Source: Nitratireductor sp. XY-223 (GTDB taxonomy: Bacteria; Pseudomonadota; Alphaproteobacteria; Rhizobiales; Rhizobiaceae). From it: DNA of 64,000 nucleotides. The position numbers and the translations under genes are program-made. Shown one piece after another: positions 39,226 to 48,170 of the stretch. The stretch is from the NCBI RefSeq assembly GCF_004959855.1, contig NZ_SPNT01000002.1, forward strand, positions 796,520-860,519, written 5' to 3'. The stretch's first letter is position 1. Each line of letters begins with the position of its first letter. The notes below the pieces were generated by a model. It did not search any database and had not been told where the DNA came from. It was given only the letters and a program-made list of their open reading frames with translations.

Positions 39226-42200
39226 TTGCCGATTTCCAAGATCCTGGTCGCAAACCGTTCCGAAATTGCCATCCGCGTTTTCCGCGCCGCCAACGAGCTC
39301 GGCCTGAAGACGGTCGCCGTGTGGGCGGAAGAGGACAAGCTGGCGCTGCACCGGTTCAAGGCGGACGAATCCTACCAGGTCGGCCGCGGCCCGCATCTGG
39401 CGCAGGATCTCGGTCCGATCGAGAGCTATCTGTCGATCGACGAGATGATCCGGGTCGCCAAGCTTTCCGGCGCCGACGCCATCCACCCGGGATACGGGCT
39501 GTTGTCGGAGAGCCCCGAATTCGCGGAAGCCTGTGCTGACAGCGGCATTGTTTTCATCGGCCCGAAGCCGGAGACCATGCGCCGGCTCGGCAACAAGGTG
39601 GCGGCGCGCAATCTTGCGGTGGAGGTCGGCGTGCCGGTCGTGCCGGCCACCGAGCCGCTGCCGGACGACATGGAAGAGACCGCCAAAATGGCGCGGGAGA
39701 TCGGCTATCCGGTGATGCTGAAAGCGTCCTGGGGCGGCGGCGGGCGCGGCATGCGCGTCATCCGCTCCGAGGACGATCTGGAACGCGAGGTGACGGAAGC
39801 CAAGCGTGAGGCCCGCGCCGCCTTCGGCAAGGACGAGGTCTACCTTGAAAAGCTGGTCGAGCGGGCCCGTCACGTGGAGGTCCAGATGCTCGGCGACAAG
39901 CACGGCAATGTCGTGCACCTCTTCGAGCGCGACTGCTCCATCCAGCGGCGCAACCAGAAGGTCGTCGAGCGGGCGCCGGCGCCCTATCTCGACGACGCGC
40001 GGCGGGCCGAGCTTGCCTCCTACGCCATCAAGATCGGCGAAGCGACCGACTATATCGGCGCCGGCACCGTCGAGTTCCTGATGGATGCCGACAGCGGCGC
40101 CTTCTATTTCATCGAGGTCAATCCGCGCATCCAGGTCGAGCACACGGTGACCGAGGAAGTGACCGGTATCGATATCGTCAAGGCGCAGATCCACATTCTC
40201 GAGGGGCACGCCATCGGAACCGCCGGGTCGGGCGTACCGGCGCAGAAGGACATCCGCCTCAACGGCCACGCCTTGCAGTGCCGCATCACGACGGAGGATC
40301 CGGAGCAGAACTTCATTCCCGATTACGGGCGCATCACCGCTTACCGCGGCGCCACCGGCTTCGGCATCCGGCTGGACGGCGGAACCGCCTATTCCGGCGC
40401 GGTGATCACCCGTTACTACGATCCGCTGCTCGAGAAGGTGACGGCCTGGGCGCCGACGCCCGAAGAGGCCATCAACCGGATGGACCGGGCGCTGCGCGAG
40501 TTCCGCATCCGCGGCGTCGCCACCAATCTGACCTTCCTTGAAGCAATCATCGGCCACCCGAATTTCCGCGACAACAGCTATACGACGAAATTCATCGACA
40601 ATACGCCGGAACTGTTCGAGCAGGTCCGGCGCAAGGACCGCGCGACGCGGCTTTTGACCTATCTCGCCGACGTCACGGTCAACGGGCATCCCGAAACGCG
40701 CGGCCGGATCAGACCGGACGAGGAGGTCAGCGCGCCGATCGTGCCGTTTGTCGGCGGCGACGCCCCCGACGGCAGCAAGCAGAAGCTCGACGCGCTGGGG
40801 CCGGAGAAGTTCGCGGCGTGGATGCGCGCCGAAAAACGCGTGCTGATGACCGACACGACCATGCGCGACGGGCATCAGTCGCTGCTGGCGACGCGCATGC
40901 GCACGCACGACATCGCCGGTATCGCCGGCACCTATGCGCGGGCGCTGCCGGAACTGCTGTCGCTGGAATGCTGGGGCGGCGCGACCTTCGACGTCGCCAT
41001 GCGCTTTTTGACGGAGGACCCGTGGGAGCGGCTGGCGCAGATCCGCGAAGGCGCCCCCAACATCCTGTTGCAGATGCTGCTGCGCGGCGCCAACGGCGTC
41101 GGCTACAAGAACTATCCCGACAATGTGGTCAGGCATTTCGTGCACCAGGCGGCACGCGGCGGCATTGACCTCTTTCGCGTCTTCGACTGCCTCAACTGGG
41201 TGGAGAACATGCGCGTCGCAATGGATGCCGTGTGCGAGGAGAACAGGCTCTGCGAGGCGACGATCTGCTACACGGGCGACATTTTGAACTCGGCGCGGCC
41301 GAAATACGATCTCAAATACTATACGGACCTGACCCGCGAGCTGACCGATGCCGGCGCCCACATCATCGCGCTCAAGGACATGGCGGGGCTTCTGAAACCG
41401 GCGGCGGCGACGGAGCTGTTCAAGGCGATGCGCGAGGCGACCGACCTTCCCATCCATTTCCACACGCATGACACCTCGGGCATCGCCGCCGCCACCGTTC
41501 TGGCGGCCGTGGACGCCGGCGTCGATGCCGTTGACGCGGCAATGGACGCGCTTTCCGGCAACACTTCGCAGCCCTGCCTCGGCTCGATCGTGGAGGCACT
41601 GCGCGGCGGCGAGCGGGACCCGGGTCTCGATCCCGAGTGGATCCGCCGCATTTCCTTCTACTGGGAAGCCGTGCGCGCCCAGTACGTGGCTTTCGAGAGC
41701 GACCTCAAGGGACCGGCCTCGGAGGTCTACTTGCACGAAATGCCGGGCGGCCAGTTCACCAATCTCAAGGAACAGGCACGGTCGCTGGGGCTTGAGACCC
41801 GCTGGCACGAGGTGGCGCAAGCCTACGCCGACGCCAACCAGATGTTCGGCGACATCGTCAAGGTGACGCCATCGTCGAAGGTGGTCGGCGATATGGCGCT
41901 GATGATGGTCTCGCAGGACCTGTCGGTTGCCGACGTCGAGGATCCCGACCGCGATGTGTCCTTTCCCGATTCGGTCGTCTCGATGATGCGCGGCGATCTC
42001 GGCCAGTCGCCGGGCGGCTGGCCGCAGGCGCTGCAGAAGAAGGTCCTGAAGGGCGATAAGGCCTTTACCGACCGCCCCGGCTCGCTTCTGGAGGATGCGG
42101 ACCTGGACGCCGAAAAAACCGAGATCGAGAAGCAAATAGACCGGTCGGTCGACGACTTTGAGCTGGCTTCGTACCTGATGTACCCGAAGGTCTTCACGGA

Positions 42201-42684
42201 CTATGCGCTGGCGCGCAAGACCTACGGTCCCGTGTCGGCCCTGCCGACGCCCGCCTATTTCTACGGCCTGCCGGCGGGCAACGAGCTGTTCGTCGACCTG
42301 GAGAAGGGCAAGACGCTGGTGATCCGTAACCTGGCGGTGGGCGAACCCAATGAGAAGGGCATGGTCACCGTGTTCTTCGAGCTCAACGGCCAGCCGCGCC
42401 GCATCAAGGTTCCGGACCGCGCGCACGGCGCATCGGCGGCGGCGCAGCGGCGCAAGGCCGATGCCGGCAACGATGCCGAGGTCGGGGCACCGATGCCGGG
42501 TGTCGTCTCCACGGTCGCGGTCGCCGCCGGCCAGGAGGTCCAGGCCGGCGACGTGCTGCTGTCCATCGAGGCCATGAAGATGGAAACGGCAATTCATGCC
42601 GAAAGGGATGGCGTGATCGCCGAGGTGCTGGTAAAAGCCGGCGATCAGATCGACGCGAAAGACCTCCTGGTCGTCTACGCGTAA
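39226..42684 (+). CDS. pyc: Pyruvate carboxylase
   Basis: The 1152-residue biotin enzyme carboxylates pyruvate to oxaloacetate (anaplerosis, gluconeogenesis). Biotin carboxylase is at about 1-460 (KASWGGGGRGMRVI ATP site, EVNPRIQVEHTVTEE). The carboxyltransferase is at about 540-815 (DTTMRDGHQSLLATRMRT), then the PYC/OADA domain (about 835-1035) and the biotinyl domain (about 1080-1152) with biotinyl-Lys at residue ~1118 in EAMKMETA. I chose TTG 39226 (MPISKILVANRSEIA, GGAGA upstream), because it gives the rhizobial length and N-terminus; ATG 39208 would add six residues. Confidence 0.97.
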   Translation: MPISKILVANRSEIAIRVFRAANELGLKTVAVWAEEDKLALHRFKADESYQVGRGPHLAQDLGPIESYLSIDEMIRVAKLSGADAIHPGYGLLSESPEFAEACADSGIVFIGPKPETMRRLGNKVAARNLAVEVGVPVVPATEPLPDDMEETAKMAREIGYPVMLKASWGGGGRGMRVIRSEDDLEREVTEAKREARAAFGKDEVYLEKLVERARHVEVQMLGDKHGNVVHLFERDCSIQRRNQKVVERAPAPYLDDARRAELASYAIKIGEATDYIGAGTVEFLMDADSGAFYFIEVNPRIQVEHTVTEEVTGIDIVKAQIHILEGHAIGTAGSGVPAQKDIRLNGHALQCRITTEDPEQNFIPDYGRITAYRGATGFGIRLDGGTAYSGAVITRYYDPLLEKVTAWAPTPEEAINRMDRALREFRIRGVATNLTFLEAIIGHPNFRDNSYTTKFIDNTPELFEQVRRKDRATRLLTYLADVTVNGHPETRGRIRPDEEVSAPIVPFVGGDAPDGSKQKLDALGPEKFAAWMRAEKRVLMTDTTMRDGHQSLLATRMRTHDIAGIAGTYARALPELLSLECWGGATFDVAMRFLTEDPWERLAQIREGAPNILLQMLLRGANGVGYKNYPDNVVRHFVHQAARGGIDLFRVFDCLNWVENMRVAMDAVCEENRLCEATICYTGDILNSARPKYDLKYYTDLTRELTDAGAHIIALKDMAGLLKPAAATELFKAMREATDLPIHFHTHDTSGIAAATVLAAVDAGVDAVDAAMDALSGNTSQPCLGSIVEALRGGERDPGLDPEWIRRISFYWEAVRAQYVAFESDLKGPASEVYLHEMPGGQFTNLKEQARSLGLETRWHEVAQAYADANQMFGDIVKVTPSSKVVGDMALMMVSQDLSVADVEDPDRDVSFPDSVVSMMRGDLGQSPGGWPQALQKKVLKGDKAFTDRPGSLLEDADLDAEKTEIEKQIDRSVDDFELASYLMYPKVFTDYALARKTYGPVSALPTPAYFYGLPAGNELFVDLEKGKTLVIRNLAVGEPNEKGMVTVFFELNGQPRRIKVPDRAHGASAAAQRRKADAGNDAEVGAPMPGVVSTVAVAAGQEVQAGDVLLSIEAMKMETAIHAERDGVIAEVLVKAGDQIDAKDLLVVYA

Positions 42685-42752
42685 TTCAACCATATCCGCC
42701 GGTCGGCGGGCATCGAGCAATCCGGTCATTGACTGCTCTGGGGGCTACGGGC

Positions 42753-43907
42753 ATGCGCGCAGCGGTATCCGCGATGTTCCTGATGAACGGCTTTGTCGTC
42801 GGCAGCTGGGCGCCGCTGGTCCCCGAGCTCGCCGAACGGCACGGGCTGTCGGAATCGGCGCTGGGGCTGTTGATCCTGACGCTGGGCTTCGGCTCGATCC
42901 TCATCATGCCCATCTCCGGGGCGCTGATCGCCCGCATCGGCGCGCTGCCAGTGCTGCGCGTGACGTGCCTTTTATGCGCGTTTGCGCTTCTGCCCGTCGC
43001 GCTGGCGCCGTCCGTGCCGGTGCTGGTCGGCGTGCTCTTCGTCTTCGGCGGCATCATCGGCTCCATGGACATCGCTATGAACGCCAACGCTGTGGTCGTC
43101 GAGCGGCGGCTGAAGAAGGCGATCATGTCCTCCTGCCACGGTTTCTGGAGCCTCGGCGGACTCATTGGCGCGGCGTCGGGCGGCGTGCTGATCGACCGTT
43201 TCGGGAGCAGCGTCCAGGTGGCGCTGGTCTGCGTTCTTGCCGCCATCGTCGCCCTGTCCTTCGTTTCGCGGCTGGCGCCGGACCTGCCCCTGGCTGAAGA
43301 CGCCAAGCCGAAATTCCGGCTGACGCTCGCGCCGATGCCCTACGTCGTCGGGCTCGTCGCGCTGTTTTCCATGGTGCCGGAGGGCGCGATCCTCGACTGG
43401 GGCGCGCTTTACCTGCGCCAGGATCTCGGCGCCGATGTCACCTATTCCGGGCTCGCCTTCGGCGCCGTCGCGGCCACCATGGCCATCATGCGCTTTGCCG
43501 GCGATGCGGTGCGGCAACGGTTCGGCGCCGTGACCACCATGCGCTATTCGGCGGTTGTAGCCGCCGCCGGGCTGCTCCTCGCCGCGACGGCGACCGGCCC
43601 GGCGATGGCGATCGCCGGGTTCGCGCTGTCCGGCATCGGCATCGCCAACCTGGTGCCCGTGGCGCTGTCGGCGGCGGGCAACCTGCCGGGCCTGCCGCCC
43701 GGCGTCGGCATCAGCATCGCCACGTCGATGGGCTATTCGGGCATCCTGATGGCGCCGGCGCTGATCGGCTTCGTCGCCGAGTTCCAGGGCTTTTCGGCAG
43801 CCTTCATGGGGCTCGCCGCGCTGTTCGTCGTCGTATTCGGGCTGTCGTCGGTGGCGCGCCACGCCGATCTCAGCGAAGCGGCCGAGACGCCATTCACCGG
43901 AGGGTGA
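42753..43907 (+). CDS. MFS transporter
   Basis: A 384-residue major facilitator protein with 12 predicted transmembrane helices, grouped 6+6 around a loop near residue 185. The pattern (MFLMNGFVVGSWAPLVPELAERHGLSE; GSMDIAMNANAVVVER; SSCHGFWSLGGLIGA) resembles the YbjJ/fucose-permease-like branch. The substrate is unknown. The start at ATG 42753 has a GGGGG element upstream; TTG 42729 is also open. It follows pyc by 68 bases and converges on the lipid kinase gene with a 6-base gap. Confidence 0.88.
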   Translation: MRAAVSAMFLMNGFVVGSWAPLVPELAERHGLSESALGLLILTLGFGSILIMPISGALIARIGALPVLRVTCLLCAFALLPVALAPSVPVLVGVLFVFGGIIGSMDIAMNANAVVVERRLKKAIMSSCHGFWSLGGLIGAASGGVLIDRFGSSVQVALVCVLAAIVALSFVSRLAPDLPLAEDAKPKFRLTLAPMPYVVGLVALFSMVPEGAILDWGALYLRQDLGADVTYSGLAFGAVAATMAIMRFAGDAVRQRFGAVTTMRYSAVVAAAGLLLAATATGPAMAIAGFALSGIGIANLVPVALSAAGNLPGLPPGVGISIATSMGYSGILMAPALIGFVAEFQGFSAAFMGLAALFVVVFGLSSVARHADLSEAAETPFTGG

Positions 43908-43913
43908 TTGCCG

Positions 43914-44840
43914 CTACTGGCCCAGCAGCAGCGCGCCGGGAAGGATCTCGAACGTTGCCTTCAGGCAGCCCGGCGATTCGCCGTCGATATCGAGCGGCAC
44001 CCCGGACCCCGGCTGCCCCACGGTTTCCGCAACGATGCGGCGTCCCGTGCGTGCGACGATCATCCGGTGATTCATATGGGCGCCGCGATAGACCTGGCGC
44101 AGATCCTTTGCCAGTGTCAGCTTCGATCCGCCCCGAAGAATGACGATTTCGAACTCGCCGCTGTCAAGCCGCGCATTCGGCGCGACATGCATGCCGCCGC
44201 CGAAGTACCGGCCGTTGGCGATCGCTGCCATGGTGAGATCGACGGTCAGTTCCTCGCGGTCGTCAATGGTCAGGCGCACGGTGCGGCTGCGGTGGCGCAG
44301 CAGCGCCCCGAGCGTGGCGATGTAATAGGCGGCCTTTCCCGGCAGGAGACCCGTCATGCGCTCGCCATTGACCGCGCGGTCGACCTCGCCGGAAAGGCCC
44401 ATGCCGGCAATGTTTATGAACAGGCGGGATGCGGGATTCCCGTTGTCATCCGTATAGCTAACGCGGCCGAGATCGATCCGGCGCTGCTTTCCCGATGCGA
44501 TGTCCCTGAGGGGGTCTGCCGAGGGACCCAGGCTGCGGGCAAAATCCGCACCGGTGCCAGCACTGATGACGGCGAAGGCGCATCCGCGCCGGATGCTTCC
44601 GTCGTCACCCGCAAATCCGTTCACCGCCTCGCTGATCGTTCCGTCCCCGCCGACGGCGATCACAAGTTCCGCGCCCGCCTCGACGGCCTGTCGCACACGC
44701 TTCGTGGCATCGCCCGGGCCGCTTGTGAAAGCGTGCTCGAACGATCCGATCCTGTCTGACAGGGCGTTGGCAATGCCCGGCCAGCGGCGGCCGGTTCGGC
44801 CGCTTCCGGCGAGCGGATTTATGACAACGAATGCTCTCAT
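43914..44840 (-). CDS. Diacylglycerol/lipid kinase family protein
   Basis: 308 residues of the DAGK catalytic family (YegS/DgkB type). Signature segments are FVVINPLAGSGRTGRRWP, the nucleotide-binding GGDGTISEAVNG, SAGTGADFARSL and, in the C-terminal domain, ANGRYFGGGMHVAPNARLDSGEFEI. It phosphorylates a lipid such as diacylglycerol or sphingoid-like substrates at the inner membrane. The exact substrate cannot be read from the sequence. Confidence 0.92.
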   Translation of the reverse strand: MRAFVVINPLAGSGRTGRRWPGIANALSDRIGSFEHAFTSGPGDATKRVRQAVEAGAELVIAVGGDGTISEAVNGFAGDDGSIRRGCAFAVISAGTGADFARSLGPSADPLRDIASGKQRRIDLGRVSYTDDNGNPASRLFINIAGMGLSGEVDRAVNGERMTGLLPGKAAYYIATLGALLRHRSRTVRLTIDDREELTVDLTMAAIANGRYFGGGMHVAPNARLDSGEFEIVILRGGSKLTLAKDLRQVYRGAHMNHRMIVARTGRRIVAETVGQPGSGVPLDIDGESPGCLKATFEILPGALLLGQ

Positions 44841-44886
44841 GGTGCGGGTGCTGCCATGCGCCCGCGGGGCTCGTTCATAGTCAAAG

Positions 44887-46467
44887 CTACTGCGTCTGGA
44901 TGGGATCCGGCTCGATCGGCTTCTCGAGCAGCTGGCCCCAATTGGTGCGGTCTTCCATCTGCTCGCGTGTCTGGGCGTTGATGAATCCCTTGACGTTGGG
45001 CGGCACCCAGCCGCCGGCGAGCCCCTTGTAGACGGAAATCAGGTTGGTCAGCACATCGGCGCGGGCGACGAGCAGGCGGGCCTCCGAATCCAGCAGCGCC
45101 CGTTGCGCGTCGATCACCCGGTCGTAGCTGGCGGTGCCGTCCTGGTACTGGACCAGTACCTCCCCCTCGGCGCGCTTCGATGCGGCGACGGCGCGGGACA
45201 GATAAACCACCTGCTGTTTCGAGCGGACAAAGGCGACGAGCGCGGTCTCGACCTCGGAATAGGCGTTGAGCACGGTGTTCTTGTACTGCTCGATCGTTTC
45301 CTGGAACTCGGCATCCTGAACCCGCACATTGTTCTGAATGCGCCCGTAGTTGAGCACGTTCCAGGAAAAGGACGGGTTGATGAAACCCTCGAAACTGCGC
45401 GTGTTGAACAGGCCCTTGAAGTCGCTGGCCTTGAGGCCGATGGCGCCGGATATCGTAAAGGCGGGATAAAGGTCCGCCTTGGCGACGCCGATCTGCGCCG
45501 ACTGTGCGGCGGCAAGATACTCGGCGGCACGGATGTCGGGGCGGCGGCGCAGCATGTCGGCGGGCACGCCAACGGCCACCGTCGCCGGCACGCGCGGCAG
45601 GCGGGCGTATTTCTTCAGCCGCGGCGCCACATCGCCCGGCGGCTCGCTCAGGAGCACGCTCAGGGCGTTCATCGTCTGCGCCAGATCGGCCTGGTAGCCG
45701 GGCAGGGTGGCGAGCGTGCTGTTATAGGCCGCGGTGGCCTCGTCGACGTCGAGGCGCGTGGTTGTGCCGCCCTCGAGCTTGACCTTGGCGATGTCGAGGC
45801 TCTTTTTCTGCAGGGCCAGGTTCCGGCGGGTGATGGCGATCAGGCCCTGCAGTTCGCGGATCGTCACATAGGTGGCGGCGATGTCGCCGGTCAAAGTGAC
45901 CAGCGCATCGTCATAGCTGGCGATCTGGTAGAGCAGGTTGGCCCGGGCCGACTGGATATCGCGGCGGATCTTGCCCCACAGATCGATCTCCCAGCCGGCA
46001 TCGAAGCCGGTGCTGTAGCGGGTGAAATTCGGATCCAGGGGGATGAACTGGCGGACATCGCGCACCAGCGGCTCGTTCTCGCTGAGCTGAACCTTCTCGA
46101 CGCCGGCCTTGGCCTGCTGCTGCTGCGGAAACAGCTCGCCCTCGGCGACGCCGAGTTGGGCGCGCGCCTGATAGACTCGGGCGCCGGCGGCCTCGAGCAG
46201 GACGTTCTGCCGGTACGCCTCGTTGATCAGCGCCGTCAGGGTCGGGTCCTTGAACAGCGTCCACCAGTTGTTGACGGCGGCGCTGCGGGTCGTGAAACCG
46301 GTCTTGGCGTCGACGGGAAGGCCGGCGCCCTTGCTCCAGCTTCCGAGATAGGGCGCTTCCGGACGCTCGAAATCCGGCCCGACCATGCAGCCGGCAAGGA
46401 CAAGGGCGGTCGCCGCAAGGGTGGGAAGTCTGCTGAGATGCCTTGCGTATCGGGTCAGTCCGCTCAT
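44887..46467 (-). CDS. Outer-membrane efflux lipoprotein, NodT/TolC family
   Basis: A 526-residue outer-membrane factor. A lipoprotein signal with lipobox LAGC (residues about 23-26) is followed by MVGPDFERPEAPYL, the typical NodT opening. Two OEP repeats form the trimeric beta-barrel and alpha-helical tunnel (RRNLALQKKSLDIAKVKLEGG; RRRPDIRAAEYLAAAQSAQIGVAKADLYP; VLVQYQDGTASYDRVIDAQRALL). The reading frame is open far upstream, but that part lies out of frame inside the adaptor gene; the real start is ATG 46467, 14 bases after the adaptor stop. It is the exit duct of the neighbouring export set. Confidence 0.93.
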   Translation of the reverse strand: MSGLTRYARHLSRLPTLAATALVLAGCMVGPDFERPEAPYLGSWSKGAGLPVDAKTGFTTRSAAVNNWWTLFKDPTLTALINEAYRQNVLLEAAGARVYQARAQLGVAEGELFPQQQQAKAGVEKVQLSENEPLVRDVRQFIPLDPNFTRYSTGFDAGWEIDLWGKIRRDIQSARANLLYQIASYDDALVTLTGDIAATYVTIRELQGLIAITRRNLALQKKSLDIAKVKLEGGTTTRLDVDEATAAYNSTLATLPGYQADLAQTMNALSVLLSEPPGDVAPRLKKYARLPRVPATVAVGVPADMLRRRPDIRAAEYLAAAQSAQIGVAKADLYPAFTISGAIGLKASDFKGLFNTRSFEGFINPSFSWNVLNYGRIQNNVRVQDAEFQETIEQYKNTVLNAYSEVETALVAFVRSKQQVVYLSRAVAASKRAEGEVLVQYQDGTASYDRVIDAQRALLDSEARLLVARADVLTNLISVYKGLAGGWVPPNVKGFINAQTREQMEDRTNWGQLLEKPIEPDPIQTQ

Positions 46468-46481
46468 CTTGCCCGCCTCGG

Positions 46482-47627
46482 TCACAGATTCAGTGGGAAC
46501 AGGAGATTGGCCCAGGAGTAGAGCCGGATGTTGATGCGCCGCAGCGGCTCGAATCCCTTGCCGAGGCCGGTGTAGATGGCGACAGCGCCGTGCACGCCGG
46601 CAGGAAACCGCTTCAGCGCCGGATCGTCCACCTTGATCTGCACGGCAATGCGGCCCTGAACTTTGGGGAAGCGGAATGTCGGCACGTTGCCGCTCGGCTT
46701 GATCTGGCCCTGTCCCGTGCCCCACCAGACCGCCTCTACGCTGCCCTTGAATATCTGTCCCGGGAAGATGTCGAGCGCGATCTCCACCTCCTGGCCGGGT
46801 TCGACGAATTTGAGATGCTCCTGATAGAAGGTCGCCAGCAAATAGGGGTCGGCGTCGGCCACGAGCACGGCGAGGGATGCGATGCGGCGATTGCCGACGA
46901 CAAGGCCGGGCCGCGCCTGCTGGGTTATGATGACGCCGTCCTCCGGCGCCCGGATGGTGGTCTGGTCCAGATAATACTGGGATTTTGCAACCTCGGCCTG
47001 CGCGCCGTAGACCTGCGCGTTGATGCCGTCGATCTTGGCGTCGCGGGCAAGCTCGGCCTTGGTGATATTGGCCTGCGCCTCGGAGACCTGCGCGTCGGCG
47101 GCGGCAAGCTGCTGCGTCCACTTGTCCAGCGTCTCCTGACGGGCGCCGCCCTTGGGTACGAGGTCCGTGTAGCGATTGACGTCTTCCTGCGCGAAGGTGC
47201 GGTTCGCCTGCGCCTCCAAAAGGGCATCCTTGGCCTGTTCGACGTCGACATCCAACATCTTGGCGTTCTGCTGCGCCTGCACGAGGTTGGCCTGGTTGGT
47301 CGCCAGATTGGCCTCGTAGATCGTCTTGTCGAACTGGTACATCACGTCGCCGGCCTTGACCTGCTGGTTGGCCGTCACCAGCACCTCCTTGAGGATGGTG
47401 GGCTGCGGCAGGCGCGGTACGAGCTGGATCGTCGGGCGGATGACATGCCCGTCCATGGAGAACGGCTGGAAGAAGCGCAGCGCGATCAGGAAGATCAGCA
47501 GCATATGGACGCCGACCCAGAAGCCGACGATGCCCCACACGATGTTGAACTTGAGAAGCCGGAAACGGAAAAAGACCAGCCACACGAAGACGATGTAGGT
47601 AACGACGATGCCGACGGCTATTAACAT
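46482..47627 (-). CDS. HlyD family membrane-fusion protein (YiaV-like)
   Basis: A 381-residue periplasmic adaptor. Two N-terminal hydrophobic stretches (about 1-20 and 28-52) anchor it. A biotinyl-lipoyl half motif (ILKEVLVTANQQVKAGDVMYQFD), a coiled-coil hairpin (about 100-205) and the second lipoyl half (TTIRAPEDGVIITQQARPG) follow, then beta-barrel and membrane-proximal domains. The two-helix N-terminus and the neighbouring DUF3302 gene match the E. coli YiaV-YiaW pair. It should link an inner-membrane exporter to the NodT protein; no exporter gene is adjacent. Confidence 0.92.
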   Translation of the reverse strand: MLIAVGIVVTYIVFVWLVFFRFRLLKFNIVWGIVGFWVGVHMLLIFLIALRFFQPFSMDGHVIRPTIQLVPRLPQPTILKEVLVTANQQVKAGDVMYQFDKTIYEANLATNQANLVQAQQNAKMLDVDVEQAKDALLEAQANRTFAQEDVNRYTDLVPKGGARQETLDKWTQQLAAADAQVSEAQANITKAELARDAKIDGINAQVYGAQAEVAKSQYYLDQTTIRAPEDGVIITQQARPGLVVGNRRIASLAVLVADADPYLLATFYQEHLKFVEPGQEVEIALDIFPGQIFKGSVEAVWWGTGQGQIKPSGNVPTFRFPKVQGRIAVQIKVDDPALKRFPAGVHGAVAIYTGLGKGFEPLRRINIRLYSWANLLFPLNL

Positions 47628-47639
47628 CCACCCACCCCG

Positions 47640-48077
47640 CTATGCCGGTTTTTCCGGATCGTCTTTTTCTGCTGCATCCGCCGATCCCGGCTGAGCGGCA
47701 TCACTTTCGGCCTGCCGGGCAGGCTGCACCTCGGCAACGTCAACCTTCTTTACCGGCCCGCCCGGCAGCGGCACGCCGTAGACGGTGGCGCGCTGGCCTT
47801 CGAGATCGGCGTTTGTGTCGGGCATGGAACGCACGTCGACGAGCGTCGCTTCATGCAGCGCCCAGATGATCGCGTGAATCCACGGGAAGATCGTGAACAG
47901 GCCGATCCAGCCAACAATCTTGACGGCCTCGGCGTGCGGGTGGTTGCGCCGCTCCGCGATCTTTCCCGGCAAACTGCCGAGCTGAATAAGGACATAGAAG
48001 AATACAACGATGAGGACGACCAGGAACAGGAAGGTCAGGTAGTCGTAGCCGGTGATCGGGAAGTCAATCAGATGCAT
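47640..48077 (-). CDS. DUF3302 inner-membrane protein (YiaW-like)
   Basis: A 145-residue protein with two transmembrane segments (about 12-34 and 55-75; YLTFLFLVVLIVVFFYVLI and GWIGLFTIFPWIHAIIWAL). The cytoplasmic loop PGKIAERRNHPHAEAVKIVGW is the DUF3302 hallmark. An Ala/Asp/Pro-rich tail follows. It starts the three-gene unit DUF3302-HlyD-NodT and ends 12 bases before the HlyD gene, as yiaW does with yiaV. Its molecular role is unknown. Confidence 0.88.
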   Translation of the reverse strand: MHLIDFPITGYDYLTFLFLVVLIVVFFYVLIQLGSLPGKIAERRNHPHAEAVKIVGWIGLFTIFPWIHAIIWALHEATLVDVRSMPDTNADLEGQRATVYGVPLPGGPVKKVDVAEVQPARQAESDAAQPGSADAAEKDDPEKPA

Positions 48078-48170
48078 CGAATCGCCTCCCTTCCGCTCGC
48101 CGGCGCCCTGTGCAAATCGGCCGCAGTGTCGCCCGCCAATGCAAATATTGCAACACCAATGCTCTGTTCT

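Noticed and set aside
39166-42729. An open frame of 1187 codons on the minus strand opposite pyc.
   Set aside because: It mirrors the codon structure of the GC3-rich pyc gene, has no recognisable domain and is His/Arg/Asp-rich in the way such shadow frames are.
44887-47631. An apparent 914-codon protein fusing an adaptor region to the NodT outer-membrane protein.
   Set aside because: The first 388 codons are an out-of-frame reading of the HlyD gene. The NodT signal peptide and lipobox begin at 46467, 14 bases after the true HlyD stop.
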